A stretch of 64,000 nucleotides of DNA from CADEEN01 sp040384625 (lineage in GTDB: Bacteria; Pseudomonadota; Gammaproteobacteria; Burkholderiales; Burkholderiaceae_C), in assembly GCA_040384625.1 (NCBI GenBank), contig JAZKIW010000010.1, forward strand, positions 60,646 to 124,645, in the 5' to 3' direction. Position numbers and translations under genes: made by a program. The notes beneath the pieces were generated by a model. That model was not told the origin of the DNA. It saw only the letters and a list, made by a program, of their open reading frames with translations, and did not search any database. Of this stretch, positions 52,354 through 60,893 are shown one piece after another. Each line of letters starts with the position of its first letter. Within the stretch, counting starts at the first letter, position 1.

Positions 52354-52366
52354 CGATCGCGGTGCC
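52349..52366 (-). terminator. Hairpin overlapping the kup start
   Basis: GGCACCG (52349-52355) pairs with CGGTGCC (52360-52366) around the loop ATCG. It lies between gshA and kup and covers the first candidate kup GTG. It may weaken read-through from gshA or mask the start; the second GTG at 52341 would be free of it. Confidence 0.4.
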
Positions 52367-52408
52367 TGAAGACCGAAGGGTCGCTATTGTGCGCCGATCG
52401 ACCCTCGA

Positions 52409-53704
52409 TCAGTCGTAGATCTCGGCGTCCGGGTCCGTCGCTTCCATCTCGTAGCTCGCCGCCAGCATGGCCAGGCGCGCGATCACACCGTACATGTAGA
52501 AGCGGTTCGGCGCGCTGGCACCCGGCTTGGCGCCGACGCGCGGTAGCTGGGTGCTTTCGGCGAAGGCCAGGGGAACGAAGGCCGACCCAGGCGCATTCAG
52601 GTTCTCGTCGATGCCGCGCTCGGCGTGCACGCGGTAGAAGCCACCGACGACATAGCGGTCGAGCATGTAGACCACCGGCTCGGCGACAGCGTCATTCACG
52701 CGTTCGTAGGTCGGCACACCTTCCTGAATGATCACTTCGGTGACTTCCTGGCCGTCCTTGATGACGCTCATCTTGTTCTTCGTGCGCCGGTTCAAGGCCT
52801 CGAGCTCCTTGGCGTCGCGCACGGTCATGATGCCCATGCCATAGGTGCCGTTGTCGGCCTTGACGACGACGAAGGGCTTCTCGTTGATGCCGTATTCCTT
52901 GTACTTGCGCCGGATCTTGGTGATCAGCGCATCGGCGTTGCTCTGCACGCACTCGATGCCAGAGCCTTCTGCGAAATTGACCTCACCGCACTGCGCGAAC
53001 TGCGGATTGATCAGCCACGGGTCCATACCCAGCAGTTTGGCGAACTTCTTCGCCACTTCCTCGTAGCTCTGGAAGTGGTTGGTCTTCCTGCGCACGGCCC
53101 AGCCGGCGTGCAGGGGCGGCAACAGGTACTGCTCGTGCAGATCCTCCAGCACCTTCGGGATGCCGGCGGAGAGGTCATTGTTGAGCAGCACGGTGCAGGG
53201 GTCGAAGTCTTTCAGGCCGAGTCGGCCGCGCGTGCGCACGAGCGGCTCGATCGTCAGCGTGCCCCCATCGGCCAGGGTCAACGGCGTCGGCACCTTGATC
53301 TCCGGGTCGAGCGTGCCCAGGCGCACGTTCAGGCCGGCCTGGTGAAAGATCTGCGTCAGGCGCTGCACATTGGCCAGGTAGAAGGTGTTTCGGGTGTGCT
53401 TCTCCGGCACCAGCAGCAGGTTCTTCGCCTCCGGGCAGATCTTCTCGATCGCGGCCATCGCCGCCTGGACCGCCAGCGGCAGCATCTCCGGCGTCAGGTT
53501 GTTCCAGCCACCGGGAAACAGGTTGGTGTCGACCGGCGCCAGCTTGAAGCCTGCATTGCGCAGATCGACCGAACTGTAGAACGGCGGCGTGTGCTCCATC
53601 CACTCGAGGCGGAACCAGCGTTCGATGGCCGGCATTGATTCGAGGATGCGCTGCTCGAGCTCGTTGATCGGGCCGGTCAGGGCGGTGATGAGGTGGGGAA
53701 CCAT
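52409..53704 (-). CDS. gshA: Glutamate-cysteine ligase (proteobacterial GshA type)
   Basis: This 431-residue enzyme performs the first step of glutathione synthesis. It belongs to the ATP-grasp-like GshA type first seen in Acidithiobacillus and common in betaproteobacteria, not the Escherichia coli type. Motifs include FYSSVDLRNAGFKLAPVDTN, LFPGGWNNL, PEKHTRNTFYLANVQRLTQI, VVKADNGTYGMGIM and GVPTYERVNDAVAEPVVYM. ATG at 53704 fits the family N-terminus (MVPHLITALTG). TAGAAT upstream (53762-53757, minus strand) is a likely -10. An open extension further upstream is not supported. Confidence 0.92.
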   Translation of the reverse strand: MVPHLITALTGPINELEQRILESMPAIERWFRLEWMEHTPPFYSSVDLRNAGFKLAPVDTNLFPGGWNNLTPEMLPLAVQAAMAAIEKICPEAKNLLLVPEKHTRNTFYLANVQRLTQIFHQAGLNVRLGTLDPEIKVPTPLTLADGGTLTIEPLVRTRGRLGLKDFDPCTVLLNNDLSAGIPKVLEDLHEQYLLPPLHAGWAVRRKTNHFQSYEEVAKKFAKLLGMDPWLINPQFAQCGEVNFAEGSGIECVQSNADALITKIRRKYKEYGINEKPFVVVKADNGTYGMGIMTVRDAKELEALNRRTKNKMSVIKDGQEVTEVIIQEGVPTYERVNDAVAEPVVYMLDRYVVGGFYRVHAERGIDENLNAPGSAFVPLAFAESTQLPRVGAKPGASAPNRFYMYGVIARLAMLAASYEMEATDPDAEIYD

Positions 53705-53848
53705 GGTGCAGGCCTCGAGTGAAGGCGAACGGAGGCCGTCGGCCTGTCGCAACGATTCTAGGCAGTTGGGGCCCGCCGCGCCGAACGCAAGCCCGCGCCC
53801 GACCTGCGGCTATGCTGCCGCCCCAGAACAAGTGAGGAGTGGAGACGG

Positions 53849-55750
53849 ATGTCGCCTGAAATTGCGCCCGCGGTGCCGCAACACCAGGATGCCCTGCTGA
53901 CACAGCACCTGCGCAGCTTCCTCGGCGACATCGAACCGGCCGCCCTGGCCCTGTTGCGCGAACGCCTGACCTGGGTCGAAGTGGCCGGCGGGCACACCCT
54001 GATGGAACAGGGCGCGCCGGGCGACTCGATGTACCTGTCGATCAGCGGCCGCCTGCGCGCCTACGTCAAGGACGAAGCCGGCGTGCCGCGCATGGTGCGC
54101 GAAATGGGCCGCGGCCAGGTCATCGGCGAGATGAGCCTGTACACCGACGAGCCGCGCTCGGCTAGCGTGGTGGCGATCCGCGACTCGGTGCTGGTGCGGC
54201 TGGAGAAGGCTCACTTCGCCGAATTGCTGGCCAGCAGCTCGCAGGTTTCGATGGCGCTGACGCGCCAGATCATCCGCCGCCTGCAGACGCAGGGGGATCG
54301 CAACCCGGTGCCGCTGCCGGTGACGATCACCCTGCTGCCGGTGAGCGACGGCATCGACATGCGCGGCTTTGCCGACAAGCTGGCCGCGCAGCTGGCGAGC
54401 AAGGGTCGCGTGGTCGTGATCGATGCGCACGCCCTCGACGCCTCGCTCGGCGAGCCGGGGGCCGCCAACGGCCAGGCCAGCGACGCAGCGCTGAACCGAC
54501 GCATTTCGATGCACCTGGACAACATCGAGTCGGAGCATGAGTTCGTGCTCCTGCTCGGCGACGCCACACCCAACGAGTGGACCCGGCGCTGTTGCCGCCA
54601 TGGCGACGAACTGCTGCTGCTGGCCGACGCCACGCAGCCCCCGCTGCTGCACCCGGTCGAGGTCGACTGGCTGCTGCACCGCCCGCCGCGCGCCGAAGCG
54701 GCCGAGATCCTGGTCCTGCTGCACCCCGCCGATACGCGCTGCCCGCGCGACACCAAGGCGTGGCTGGCGCGGCGGCCGGTGACCGAGCATGTGCACATCC
54801 GGCCCGACCTGGAGCGCGACATGGCCCGGCTGGCGCGCATCGAAAGCCGCAGCGCCGTGGGCCTGGTGCTGGCCGGCGGCGGAGCGCGCGGCTTCGCGCA
54901 TCTGGGCGTGTACCAGGCGCTGCAGGAACACGGCATCGAGGTCGACTTCGTCGGTGGCACCAGCATCGGCGCGGTGATGGCAGCCCTGGTGGCCACCGAC
55001 CAGCCGATGGCCCAGGCCCGCGATGTCACACGCCGCGCGTTCAGCACCAATCCGACGGGCGACATCAACTGGCTGCCGCTGATCTCGCTGATCAGCGGCC
55101 GGCGCCTGCGCGGCATCGTCAGCCGCTCCCTGAGCGAGCTGCTCGGGTTCGAGGCCGACATCGAAGACCTGTGGAAGAACTTCTACTGCATCGCGGCCAA
55201 CTACTCGCATGCGCGCGAACATCCGCTCGCCAGCGGGCCGCTGACCAAGGCCCTGCTCGCCAGCACGGCGATCCCGGGCGCGCTGCCTCCGGTGGTCGTC
55301 GACGGTGACCTGCTGTGCGACGGCGGCACCTTCAACAACTTCCCTGTCGATGTGATGCGCCGCGTGCGCGGCGTGGGCACCGTGATCGGCGTCGACCTGA
55401 ACAGCAAGAAGGCGCGCCGCATCGAGTTCGACGAAGTGCCGGGCACCTGGGCCCTGCTGCGCGACCGCCTGCGTCCGCGCAAGCAACGGCGATTCAAGCT
55501 GCCCTCGCTGGCCTCGTACCTGATGAACGTGACCATCCTGTACAGCATGTCGCGCCAACACCATGCCCAGCTGCAGACCGACCTGTACTTCAACCCGCCG
55601 CTGGACCGTGTCGGCCTGCTGGAGTGGAAACGCTTCGACCAGATCGTGCAGCAGGGGCATGCGCACGCCGTCGAAGTCCTGAGCCAGCGCAGCGCCCAGA
55701 CAAAAAAGGGCCACCTCGCGGTGGCCCCAATACTCGCCCTGAGAAACTGA
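53849..55750 (+). CDS. Patatin-like phospholipase with cyclic-nucleotide-binding domain
   Basis: This 633-residue protein resembles neuropathy-target-esterase-type bacterial patatins. The N-terminal cNMP-binding domain (about 10-155) has the phosphate cassette GEMSLYTDEPRSASV. After a linker domain (160-320) comes the patatin core with GGGARGFAHLG (oxyanion hole), the catalytic serine S372 in GGTSIGA and the dyad Asp D491 in DGGTFNN. It probably hydrolyses phospholipids under nucleotide control. GGAG precedes the ATG. Its last 50 nt contain the amtB terminator on the opposite strand. Confidence 0.9.
   Translation: MSPEIAPAVPQHQDALLTQHLRSFLGDIEPAALALLRERLTWVEVAGGHTLMEQGAPGDSMYLSISGRLRAYVKDEAGVPRMVREMGRGQVIGEMSLYTDEPRSASVVAIRDSVLVRLEKAHFAELLASSSQVSMALTRQIIRRLQTQGDRNPVPLPVTITLLPVSDGIDMRGFADKLAAQLASKGRVVVIDAHALDASLGEPGAANGQASDAALNRRISMHLDNIESEHEFVLLLGDATPNEWTRRCCRHGDELLLLADATQPPLLHPVEVDWLLHRPPRAEAAEILVLLHPADTRCPRDTKAWLARRPVTEHVHIRPDLERDMARLARIESRSAVGLVLAGGGARGFAHLGVYQALQEHGIEVDFVGGTSIGAVMAALVATDQPMAQARDVTRRAFSTNPTGDINWLPLISLISGRRLRGIVSRSLSELLGFEADIEDLWKNFYCIAANYSHAREHPLASGPLTKALLASTAIPGALPPVVVDGDLLCDGGTFNNFPVDVMRRVRGVGTVIGVDLNSKKARRIEFDEVPGTWALLRDRLRPRKQRRFKLPSLASYLMNVTILYSMSRQHHAQLQTDLYFNPPLDRVGLLEWKRFDQIVQQGHAHAVEVLSQRSAQTKKGHLAVAPILALRN
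55702..55727 (-). terminator. amtB intrinsic terminator inside the patatin coding end
   Basis: On the minus strand GGGCCACC-GCGA-GGTGGCCC (55727-55708) is an 8-bp stem with a GNRA tetraloop followed by six T (55707-55702). The hairpin starts 24 nt past the amtB stop. It lies wholly inside the last codons of the convergent patatin gene. Confidence 0.9.
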
Positions 55751-57238
55751 TTACTTGCTGTAGGCCGTCTCGCCGTGCGAGGTGATGTCCAGGCCCTCGC
55801 GCTCCTCGTCTTCGGGCACGCGCAGACCGATCACCAGGTCGACGATCTTGTAGGCGATGAAGGCCACCACGCCGGACCAGACCAGGGTGACCAGCACGCC
55901 CTGCAGCTGGATCCAGACCTGGGCACCGATGCCGCCCCACTCGCCGCACTTGTTGGCCACGTAGTCGCAGATGCCGGTGCCGCCCAGGCTCGGGCTGGCG
56001 AACACGCCGGTCAGCAGCGCGCCAAGGATGCCGCCAACGCCGTGCACGCCGAACACGTCGAGCGAGTCGTCAGCACCGAGCAACTTCTTCAGGCCATTGA
56101 CGCCCCACAGGCAGATGATGCCGGCCAGGAGGCCGATCACCAGCGCCCCGCCGACGCCGACGAAGCCGCAGGCCGGGGTGATGGCCACCAGACCCGAGAC
56201 CGCACCCGACGCAGCGCCGAGCATCGAGGCCTTACCCTTCATCAGCGCTTCACCCGCGGCCCAGGCCAGGGTTGCAGCCGCCGTGGCGACGATGGTGTTG
56301 ATGAAGGCCAGCGCCGCGATGCCGTTGGCTTCGAGGTTGGAGCCGGCATTGAAGCCGAACCAGCCGACCCACAGCAGCGCCGCACCGACCATCGTCAGCG
56401 TCAGGCTGTGCGGGGTCATCGATTCCTTGCCGTAGCCCACGCGCTTGCCGATCATGTAGGCACCCACCAGGCCGGCGGTCGCCGCGTTGATGTGCACCAC
56501 GGTGCCACCGGCGAAGTCGAGCGCGCCCTTGGCCCACATGAAGCCGGCGTTGGCGGTCACCGTCGCGAGCGTCTCGGCATTGGTGATGGCATCCGGGCCG
56601 TCCCAGTACCAGACCATGTGCGCGATCGGCAGGTAGGCGAAGGTGAACCACAGCACCGAGAACAGCAGCACCGCGGAGAACTTCATGCGCTCAGCGAAGG
56701 CGCCGACGATCAGTGCGGTGGTGATGGCGGCGAAGGTGCCCTGGAAGGCGATGAAGCTGAACTCCGGCAGGACCACGCCCTTGCTGAAGGTGGCCGCGAT
56801 CGAGTCTGGCGTGACGCCCTTCAGGAACAGCTTGTCCAGCGTGCCGACGAACGGGTTGCTCGCGGTGAAGGCAAGCGAGTAGCCGTACACGACCCACAGC
56901 ACCGAGATCAGCGCGAAGATCATGAACACCTGCATCAGGACCGACAGCATGTTCTTGCTGCGCACCAGGCCGCCGTAGAACAGGGCCAGGCCGGGGATCG
57001 TCATCAGGATGACTAGCGCGGTGGCCGTCATCATGAAGGCCGTGTCGCCCTTGTTCGGAACCGCGGCCGGGGCAGCGGGGGTCGAGGCCGCAGCCGCCGG
57101 TGCCGCTACCGCGGCGGCGGCTGGCGCGGCCACGGCAGAAGCGGCCGCCTCAGGTGCCGAGGCGGCCTGGGCAAAGCTCGCGCCGGCGAGGCCCAAGAGG
57201 GCCAGCCCGAGCGTGATGGAAGCAATGAGTTTTTTCAT
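55751..57238 (-). CDS. amtB: Ammonium transporter
   Basis: This 495-residue Amt/Rh channel has a signal-like N-terminus (MKKLIASITLGLALLGLAGASFA) and an Ala-rich spacer, then 11 helices. Motifs are MTATALVILMTIPGLALFYGGLVR, GPDAITNAETLATVTA, DFAGGTVVHINAATAGLVGA, FGVHGVGGILGALLTGVF and the C-terminal tail VPEDEEREGLDITSHGETAY that docks GlnK. It imports ammonium and signals nitrogen status through the GlnK partner encoded just upstream. It is the last gene of the porin-glnK-amtB unit. Confidence 0.95.
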   Translation of the reverse strand: MKKLIASITLGLALLGLAGASFAQAASAPEAAASAVAAPAAAAVAAPAAAASTPAAPAAVPNKGDTAFMMTATALVILMTIPGLALFYGGLVRSKNMLSVLMQVFMIFALISVLWVVYGYSLAFTASNPFVGTLDKLFLKGVTPDSIAATFSKGVVLPEFSFIAFQGTFAAITTALIVGAFAERMKFSAVLLFSVLWFTFAYLPIAHMVWYWDGPDAITNAETLATVTANAGFMWAKGALDFAGGTVVHINAATAGLVGAYMIGKRVGYGKESMTPHSLTLTMVGAALLWVGWFGFNAGSNLEANGIAALAFINTIVATAAATLAWAAGEALMKGKASMLGAASGAVSGLVAITPACGFVGVGGALVIGLLAGIICLWGVNGLKKLLGADDSLDVFGVHGVGGILGALLTGVFASPSLGGTGICDYVANKCGEWGGIGAQVWIQLQGVLVTLVWSGVVAFIAYKIVDLVIGLRVPEDEEREGLDITSHGETAYSK

Positions 57239-57263
57239 GATGGGGGTTGTCTCTTTCTGGGCC

Positions 57264-57602
57264 TCAGAGTGCGTCTTTGCCGGTCTCGCCGGTGCGGATG
57301 CGCACCACCTGCTCGAGCGTGCTGACGAAGATCTTGCCGTCGCCGATCTTGCCGGTGCGCGCCGAGGCCTCGATGGCCTCGATCACGCGGTCGACCAGGG
57401 CATCGTCGACAGCCGCGTCGATGCGCACCTTGGGCAGGAAGTCGACCACGTACTCGGCGCCACGGTACAACTCTGTGTGGCCCTTCTGGCGCCCGAAGCC
57501 CTTGACTTCGGTCACCGTGATGCCCTGCACGCCGATGCCCGACAGGGCCTCGCGCACTTCGTCGAGCTTGAAGGGCTTGACGATCGCCGTCACCATTTTC
57601 AT
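57264..57602 (-). CDS. glnK: PII signalling protein GlnK
   Basis: This 112-residue PII protein has MKMVTAIVKPFKLDEVREAL, the T-loop GFGRQKGHTELYRGAEYVVDF with the uridylylation site Y51, and the C-terminal STLEQVVRIRTGE. It binds ATP/ADP and 2-oxoglutarate and, when deuridylylated, blocks AmtB. ATG at 57602 follows GGAG. It lies between the porin gene and amtB, in the usual glnK-amtB order. Confidence 0.96.
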   Translation of the reverse strand: MKMVTAIVKPFKLDEVREALSGIGVQGITVTEVKGFGRQKGHTELYRGAEYVVDFLPKVRIDAAVDDALVDRVIEAIEASARTGKIGDGKIFVSTLEQVVRIRTGETGKDAL

Positions 57603-57612
57603 CAAAGGCTCC

Positions 57613-58332
57613 TTAGAAGTTGTACTTGACCGACAGGACGAACGTCGTCTTGCCGAGTTCCTTGCCGTTGACCGGCGAGACGTAGAAGCTCTTGTCGGCA
57701 TCGGTGCCGACGATCGCGCCGCTGACGACGAGGCCGCTGAAGTCCTTGGACAGAGTCAGCGCATAGTCGGTGTAGGTACCGGGGCCTTCGTACAGGCCCT
57801 TGATCTTCTGGTAGCCGATGTGCGGCGTCAGCATCAGGCCGCCGCCGAGGTCGAACGTGGCCGACAGGTCGACGTAGAAGCTGTTCTCGCTGTCGGGATT
57901 GGCGAAGGTGTCGCTCACCGCGTGCGAGTACTTCAGGGTCGCCGGCCCGTAGGTCAGCGCACCGTAGATCTCGGTCGTGTTGGCGCTCGGGTTGAGCTTG
58001 TTGCTCGGGTACTGATAGGTCAGCACGCCGACGTCATAGGTCAGCTCCTTGCTGATCTCGCCCTTGAAGCCGCCATAAAGGTCGACCTCGATGTCGGCGT
58101 CTCCGCCCACGTCCTTGATCCACTTGATGGACGAGGCCCAGGCGCCGACATAGAAGGGACCGTTGCTGTAGTCGATGCCGCCTTGAATCGCCGGCTTGCC
58201 GCGCGTCTGCGAAATGCCGCGGTAACGGTAGTCTGTGGTGGCGCCGACGTTGAAGGCGACGTCGGCGTACGAAACGGTGGGGACTGCGGCGGCCAGGGCG
58301 GCCGCGCAGGCCAGCAGGGCTTTCTTGTGCAT
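57613..58332 (-). CDS. TorF-family putative porin
   Basis: This 239-residue outer-membrane beta-barrel protein has a signal peptide (MHKKALLACAAALAAAVPTVSYA). The first strands (DVAFNVGATTDYRYRGISQT) and the C-terminal FVLSVKYNF, ending in an aromatic, are typical of TorF/Gcw_chp porins. It is the first gene of the unit with glnK and amtB, which suggests passage of a nitrogen compound under N-limitation. The promoter bears NtrC-like and sigma-54-like sites. Confidence 0.9.
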   Translation of the reverse strand: MHKKALLACAAALAAAVPTVSYADVAFNVGATTDYRYRGISQTRGKPAIQGGIDYSNGPFYVGAWASSIKWIKDVGGDADIEVDLYGGFKGEISKELTYDVGVLTYQYPSNKLNPSANTTEIYGALTYGPATLKYSHAVSDTFANPDSENSFYVDLSATFDLGGGLMLTPHIGYQKIKGLYEGPGTYTDYALTLSKDFSGLVVSGAIVGTDADKSFYVSPVNGKELGKTTFVLSVKYNF

Positions 58333-58365
58333 GCGATTTAACTCCGAGGGTTAGGGAAAGCGGTT

Positions 58366-58391
58366 GCAACAGCGTTTGCAGCTTCCGTGCC
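58366..58391 (-). promoter_or_regulatory. Sigma-54-like -24/-12 promoter of the porin-glnK-amtB unit
   Basis: On the minus strand the sequence GGGCACG-GAAG-CTGCA matches TGGCACG-N4-TTGCA with two changes. It keeps the exact GG-N10-GC spacing (GG at 58391-58390, GC at 58379-58378). The start of transcription would be near 58366, 34 nt before the porin ATG. Confidence 0.6.
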
Positions 58392-58454
58392 CGAGGCCGA
58401 CCGCAGCACATCGCCCCGCGACAGGGCAGAAAGCCCGCGCATCGGGCGCCTGGC

Positions 58455-58470
58455 TGCACCATTTCGGTGA
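58455..58470. promoter_or_regulatory. NtrC-like enhancer site 1 (proximal)
   Basis: TGCACCATTTCGGTGA has the dyad CAC-N7-GTG with the Y/R pattern of NtrC boxes (TGCACY-N5-RGTGCA). It is centred about 96 bp upstream of the sigma-54-like start. Confidence 0.5.
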
Positions 58471-58483
58471 GTCTTCGGTGGCC

Positions 58484-58498
58484 GCACTGTTACGGTGC
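58484..58498. promoter_or_regulatory. NtrC-like enhancer site 2 (distal)
   Basis: GCACTGTTACGGTGC is a GCAC-N7-GTGC dyad, with the same half-site spacing as site 1. Its centre is about 125 bp upstream of the predicted start and 28-29 bp from site 1, consistent with cooperative NtrC dimers. Confidence 0.55.
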
Positions 58499-58755
58499 CA
58501 CCTTTGGTGGGAACAACAGAACGCCCTGAGCGCCATCAGCCGGCTAGGGGTCCTGCGCGAAGAAATGGGCCAATCCGTCCCAGCTACGTCGGGGCGACAG
58601 GAGGTACCGCGGTTGACCTGGTTCGGCGACGCCCTGCCCGACGGGCGTGTCCCGCGAAATCCATCGCACCCAACTCAAACCATTTGCGAGCTATCGGCGC
58701 GGGAAAGTCGTTGCGCCATCCATCTCAAGGTGCCCGGGCCATGGTGACCTGCGCC
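58499..58755. other. Intergenic stretch between NtrC sites and thiamine-binding gene
   Basis: No supported gene lies here. It holds a small CCACC-TTT-GGTGG hairpin next to NtrC site 2 and short GC palindromes near the 3' end of the leftward gene (GCCCGGGC). Short open frames on the plus strand show no ribosome-binding sites or family features. Confidence 0.5.
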
Positions 58756-59064
58756 TCAGGTCTTCAGCTTGCGACCTAGCCGTTGCTCTACCGCTTCGAC
58801 CTTGGAGGTCAGCCGCCCGGCCGGCCCGGCGCGGTAGTCGATCTTGATGTGCACGCCGATCCGCGGGCAGTCGGCCGACAGCGTCTCGAAGCAACTCGTC
58901 ACGACACCCATGACCTCCGCCCATTCGCCTTCGAGGATGGTGCCCATGGACGTCACCTGGTAAGGCACCCCGCTGCGGTCGATCACGTCAAGGATCCGCG
59001 ACACCTGTGCGCTCTTGCTTTCGCCTTGGCCCGCCGGTGCCATAGAGAATTCAAGTAGGACCAT
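58756..59064 (-). CDS. MTH1187-family thiamine-binding protein
   Basis: This 102-residue small protein is of the MTH1187/YqgV (DUF77) family. MVLLEFSMAPAGQGESKSAQ, then SGVPYQVTSMGTILEGEWAEVM and RIGVHIKIDYRAGP match the family pattern. Members bind thiamine or thiamine phosphates and form tetramers. The start is preceded by CCAGGAGGCAGCC, a strong Shine-Dalgarno. It is a monocistronic gene between the porin promoter and the AT-rich Fic leader. Confidence 0.85.
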   Translation of the reverse strand: MVLLEFSMAPAGQGESKSAQVSRILDVIDRSGVPYQVTSMGTILEGEWAEVMGVVTSCFETLSADCPRIGVHIKIDYRAGPAGRLTSKVEAVEQRLGRKLKT

Positions 59065-59387
59065 GGCTGCCTCCTGGGGTGTAGTGAGTGTCGAACTGAT
59101 TGTGGCGGCCAGCGCCGCCGCCTAGACCATGGCAAGGGCGGCAGGCATGTTGAGGCGCACACGGGCGAGAGCTCACCCACTGGTGTGCCTACGAGCCGGC
59201 ACATGCCGGGCCATCTCGACCGCAAAAAGAGGCTGACAAGGACCGCGATCGCACGGACGGTAACGAGCCGCGCGGAGACGCAAGCGGAGTAGCATTGATA
59301 GCCGCAAAAATATCAGCAAAAAGACTAGCAATCTTTATGATTTATCTATATAAACCATATACTTACAGAACAAACTAGAAACGCAAT
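59065..59387. other. Intergenic stretch with AT-rich Fic leader
   Basis: No gene is seen. From about 59300 to 59387 the base composition changes sharply to AT-rich (AAAAATATCAGC, TTTATGATTTATCTATATAA), unlike anything else in the window. It contains TATAAA- and TATACT-like hexamers and an AAAGA...TCTTT dyad (59317-59334). It probably holds the fic promoter and marks a transferred segment. Confidence 0.6.
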
Positions 59388-60614
59388 ATGGCAGTCAAAC
59401 TCTTCGACAACGTCACCGACATGGAGCCGCTCCTGCCGCGTGACGGCGTCATGGAGGCGGTGCTTGAGAAGGCGCACGACTTGCGCACCGCGGCTGGGCG
59501 ACTGACAGGCGCTTGCCAGGTGAGTCGGGAGCTGGCCCGGCTGCTGCGGTCGATGAATTCCTACTACTCGAACAAGATCGAGGGCGAGCACACGAGGCCT
59601 CTCGAGATCGAGCGTGCGCTGGCACAGGAGTTCTCAGGCAATGAGGACAAGGCTCGGCTGCAGAGACTGGCGGTGGCCCACATCCGAACCGAGCAACATC
59701 TGTTTGAGGAGCCGCCGTCGACGGCCGAGCTTTACACCCCCGAGGGAGTCCAGCGGATTCACCGGCACCTCTTTGGCCAGCTGGACGAGCGCGACCGGGT
59801 CGTGCATCTGATCGGCGTGGACGGTAAGCCGAGCGCGTCGGAGGTGACGATCCCGGGCGAGATCCGAAAGCGCGGCGTGTCGGTGGGCCGCCATATCGCG
59901 CCGAGCCACCGTGCACTGCCGGCCATGCTGGAACGCTGGGGGACTGTGTATGGAGCGGTCAGACGCGGCGAGCTGCAACTCGTGGCCGCGGCTGCGGCCC
60001 ATCATCGGCTGGTCTGGATCCACCCGTTCAGCGACGGAAACGGGCGAGCCGCTCGCCTGCACACTCTGGGCGTCCTGCAGGCGCTGGACCTCACGCACGG
60101 CTTGTGGTCGCCACTGCGGGGCCTGGCACGCGGCGCAGATGCGTACGCCGAAAAGTTGGCCAACGCCGACATGCCGCGCATGGGTGGTCTCGACGGCCGT
60201 GGGCAACGCAGTGAGCGCATGCTGGTGGCGTGGATCGAGCACTTCCTGGACGCGTGTCTGGACCAGGTGCAGTGCATGACGCGAATGCTGAACCTGACCG
60301 ATATGCAGGACCGCATGGGGGCATTGCTGGCGCACGAGGAAAAGGTGGTGCGTCGAGGCTTGCGCATGGAGGCGTTGCGCCCGCTTCACTACCTCTTTGC
60401 GACCCAGGGCGAGCTGCCGCGCGGTGAGTTTGCGAGCATGACCGGGCTAGGTGAGCGCACGGCCACGACGCTGACCAGCAAGCTCATCGACGCAGGCTTC
60501 CTCGTGTCCGACACGCCGCGAGGCCCAGTGCGCTTGGGGATCCCCATGAACTCCCTGCGCTTTCTGTTCCCGAGCCTATGGCCGGAGGCTGAGGCCGACG
60601 CGGCGGCGGGGTAG
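59388..60614 (+). CDS. Fic-domain protein (class II, N-terminal inhibitory motif)
   Basis: This 408-residue AMP- or other nucleotidyl-transferase has an intact Fic motif HPFSDGNGRAAR (212-223). An inhibitory helix motif SNKIEG (S61...E65-G66) matches (S/T)xxxE(G/N), so it is class II and autoinhibited. The C-terminal third (about 315-395, LPRGEFASMTGLGERTATTL) looks like a winged helix. Target protein unknown. The start is ATG 59388; the leader is AT-rich and no strong ribosome-binding site is visible. No separate antitoxin gene is adjacent. Likely acquired horizontally. Confidence 0.88.
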   Translation: MAVKLFDNVTDMEPLLPRDGVMEAVLEKAHDLRTAAGRLTGACQVSRELARLLRSMNSYYSNKIEGEHTRPLEIERALAQEFSGNEDKARLQRLAVAHIRTEQHLFEEPPSTAELYTPEGVQRIHRHLFGQLDERDRVVHLIGVDGKPSASEVTIPGEIRKRGVSVGRHIAPSHRALPAMLERWGTVYGAVRRGELQLVAAAAAHHRLVWIHPFSDGNGRAARLHTLGVLQALDLTHGLWSPLRGLARGADAYAEKLANADMPRMGGLDGRGQRSERMLVAWIEHFLDACLDQVQCMTRMLNLTDMQDRMGALLAHEEKVVRRGLRMEALRPLHYLFATQGELPRGEFASMTGLGERTATTLTSKLIDAGFLVSDTPRGPVRLGIPMNSLRFLFPSLWPEAEADAAAG

Positions 60615-60619
60615 CCAAA

Positions 60620-60883
60620 GGCTCACCGGCCCGCCGCTCACATCATGGGTGTCTGCAGTGTGTCCGACGCGTTGAGCGCCCGGCGATCCGCTACGCGCAG
60701 TGCACGCGCGACATGGTCGCGGTCGTCGTCAGCACCGGCGACAGAATCGATCACTGCTTCATGTCCGAGGCACTCAAGGCCGTCCGCGGTATTGATTGGC
60801 TGCGCAAGCGCGAGACGTTGCCGCGCGCGTGCCCGACCTATGCCTTCAACCAGATCCCGACCAACGTGCGAACTACATATTGA
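60620..60883 (+). pseudogene. Possible gene remnant after fic
   Basis: One rightward frame is open to a stop at 60881-60883 and reads RPAIRYAQCTRDMVAVVVST, then GDRIDHCFMSEALKAVRGID and WLRKRETLPRACPTYAFNQI. It has no good start or ribosome-binding site; the only internal ATG (60713) gives 56 residues. It may be the 3' fragment of a gene that entered with fic. I do not recognise it. Confidence 0.25.
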
Positions 60884-60893
60884 GACATCACAG

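Noticed and set aside
53810..55714. A 634-codon minus-strand frame opposite the patatin gene
   Set aside because: Antisense shadow with no family features; the patatin motifs on the plus strand are intact.
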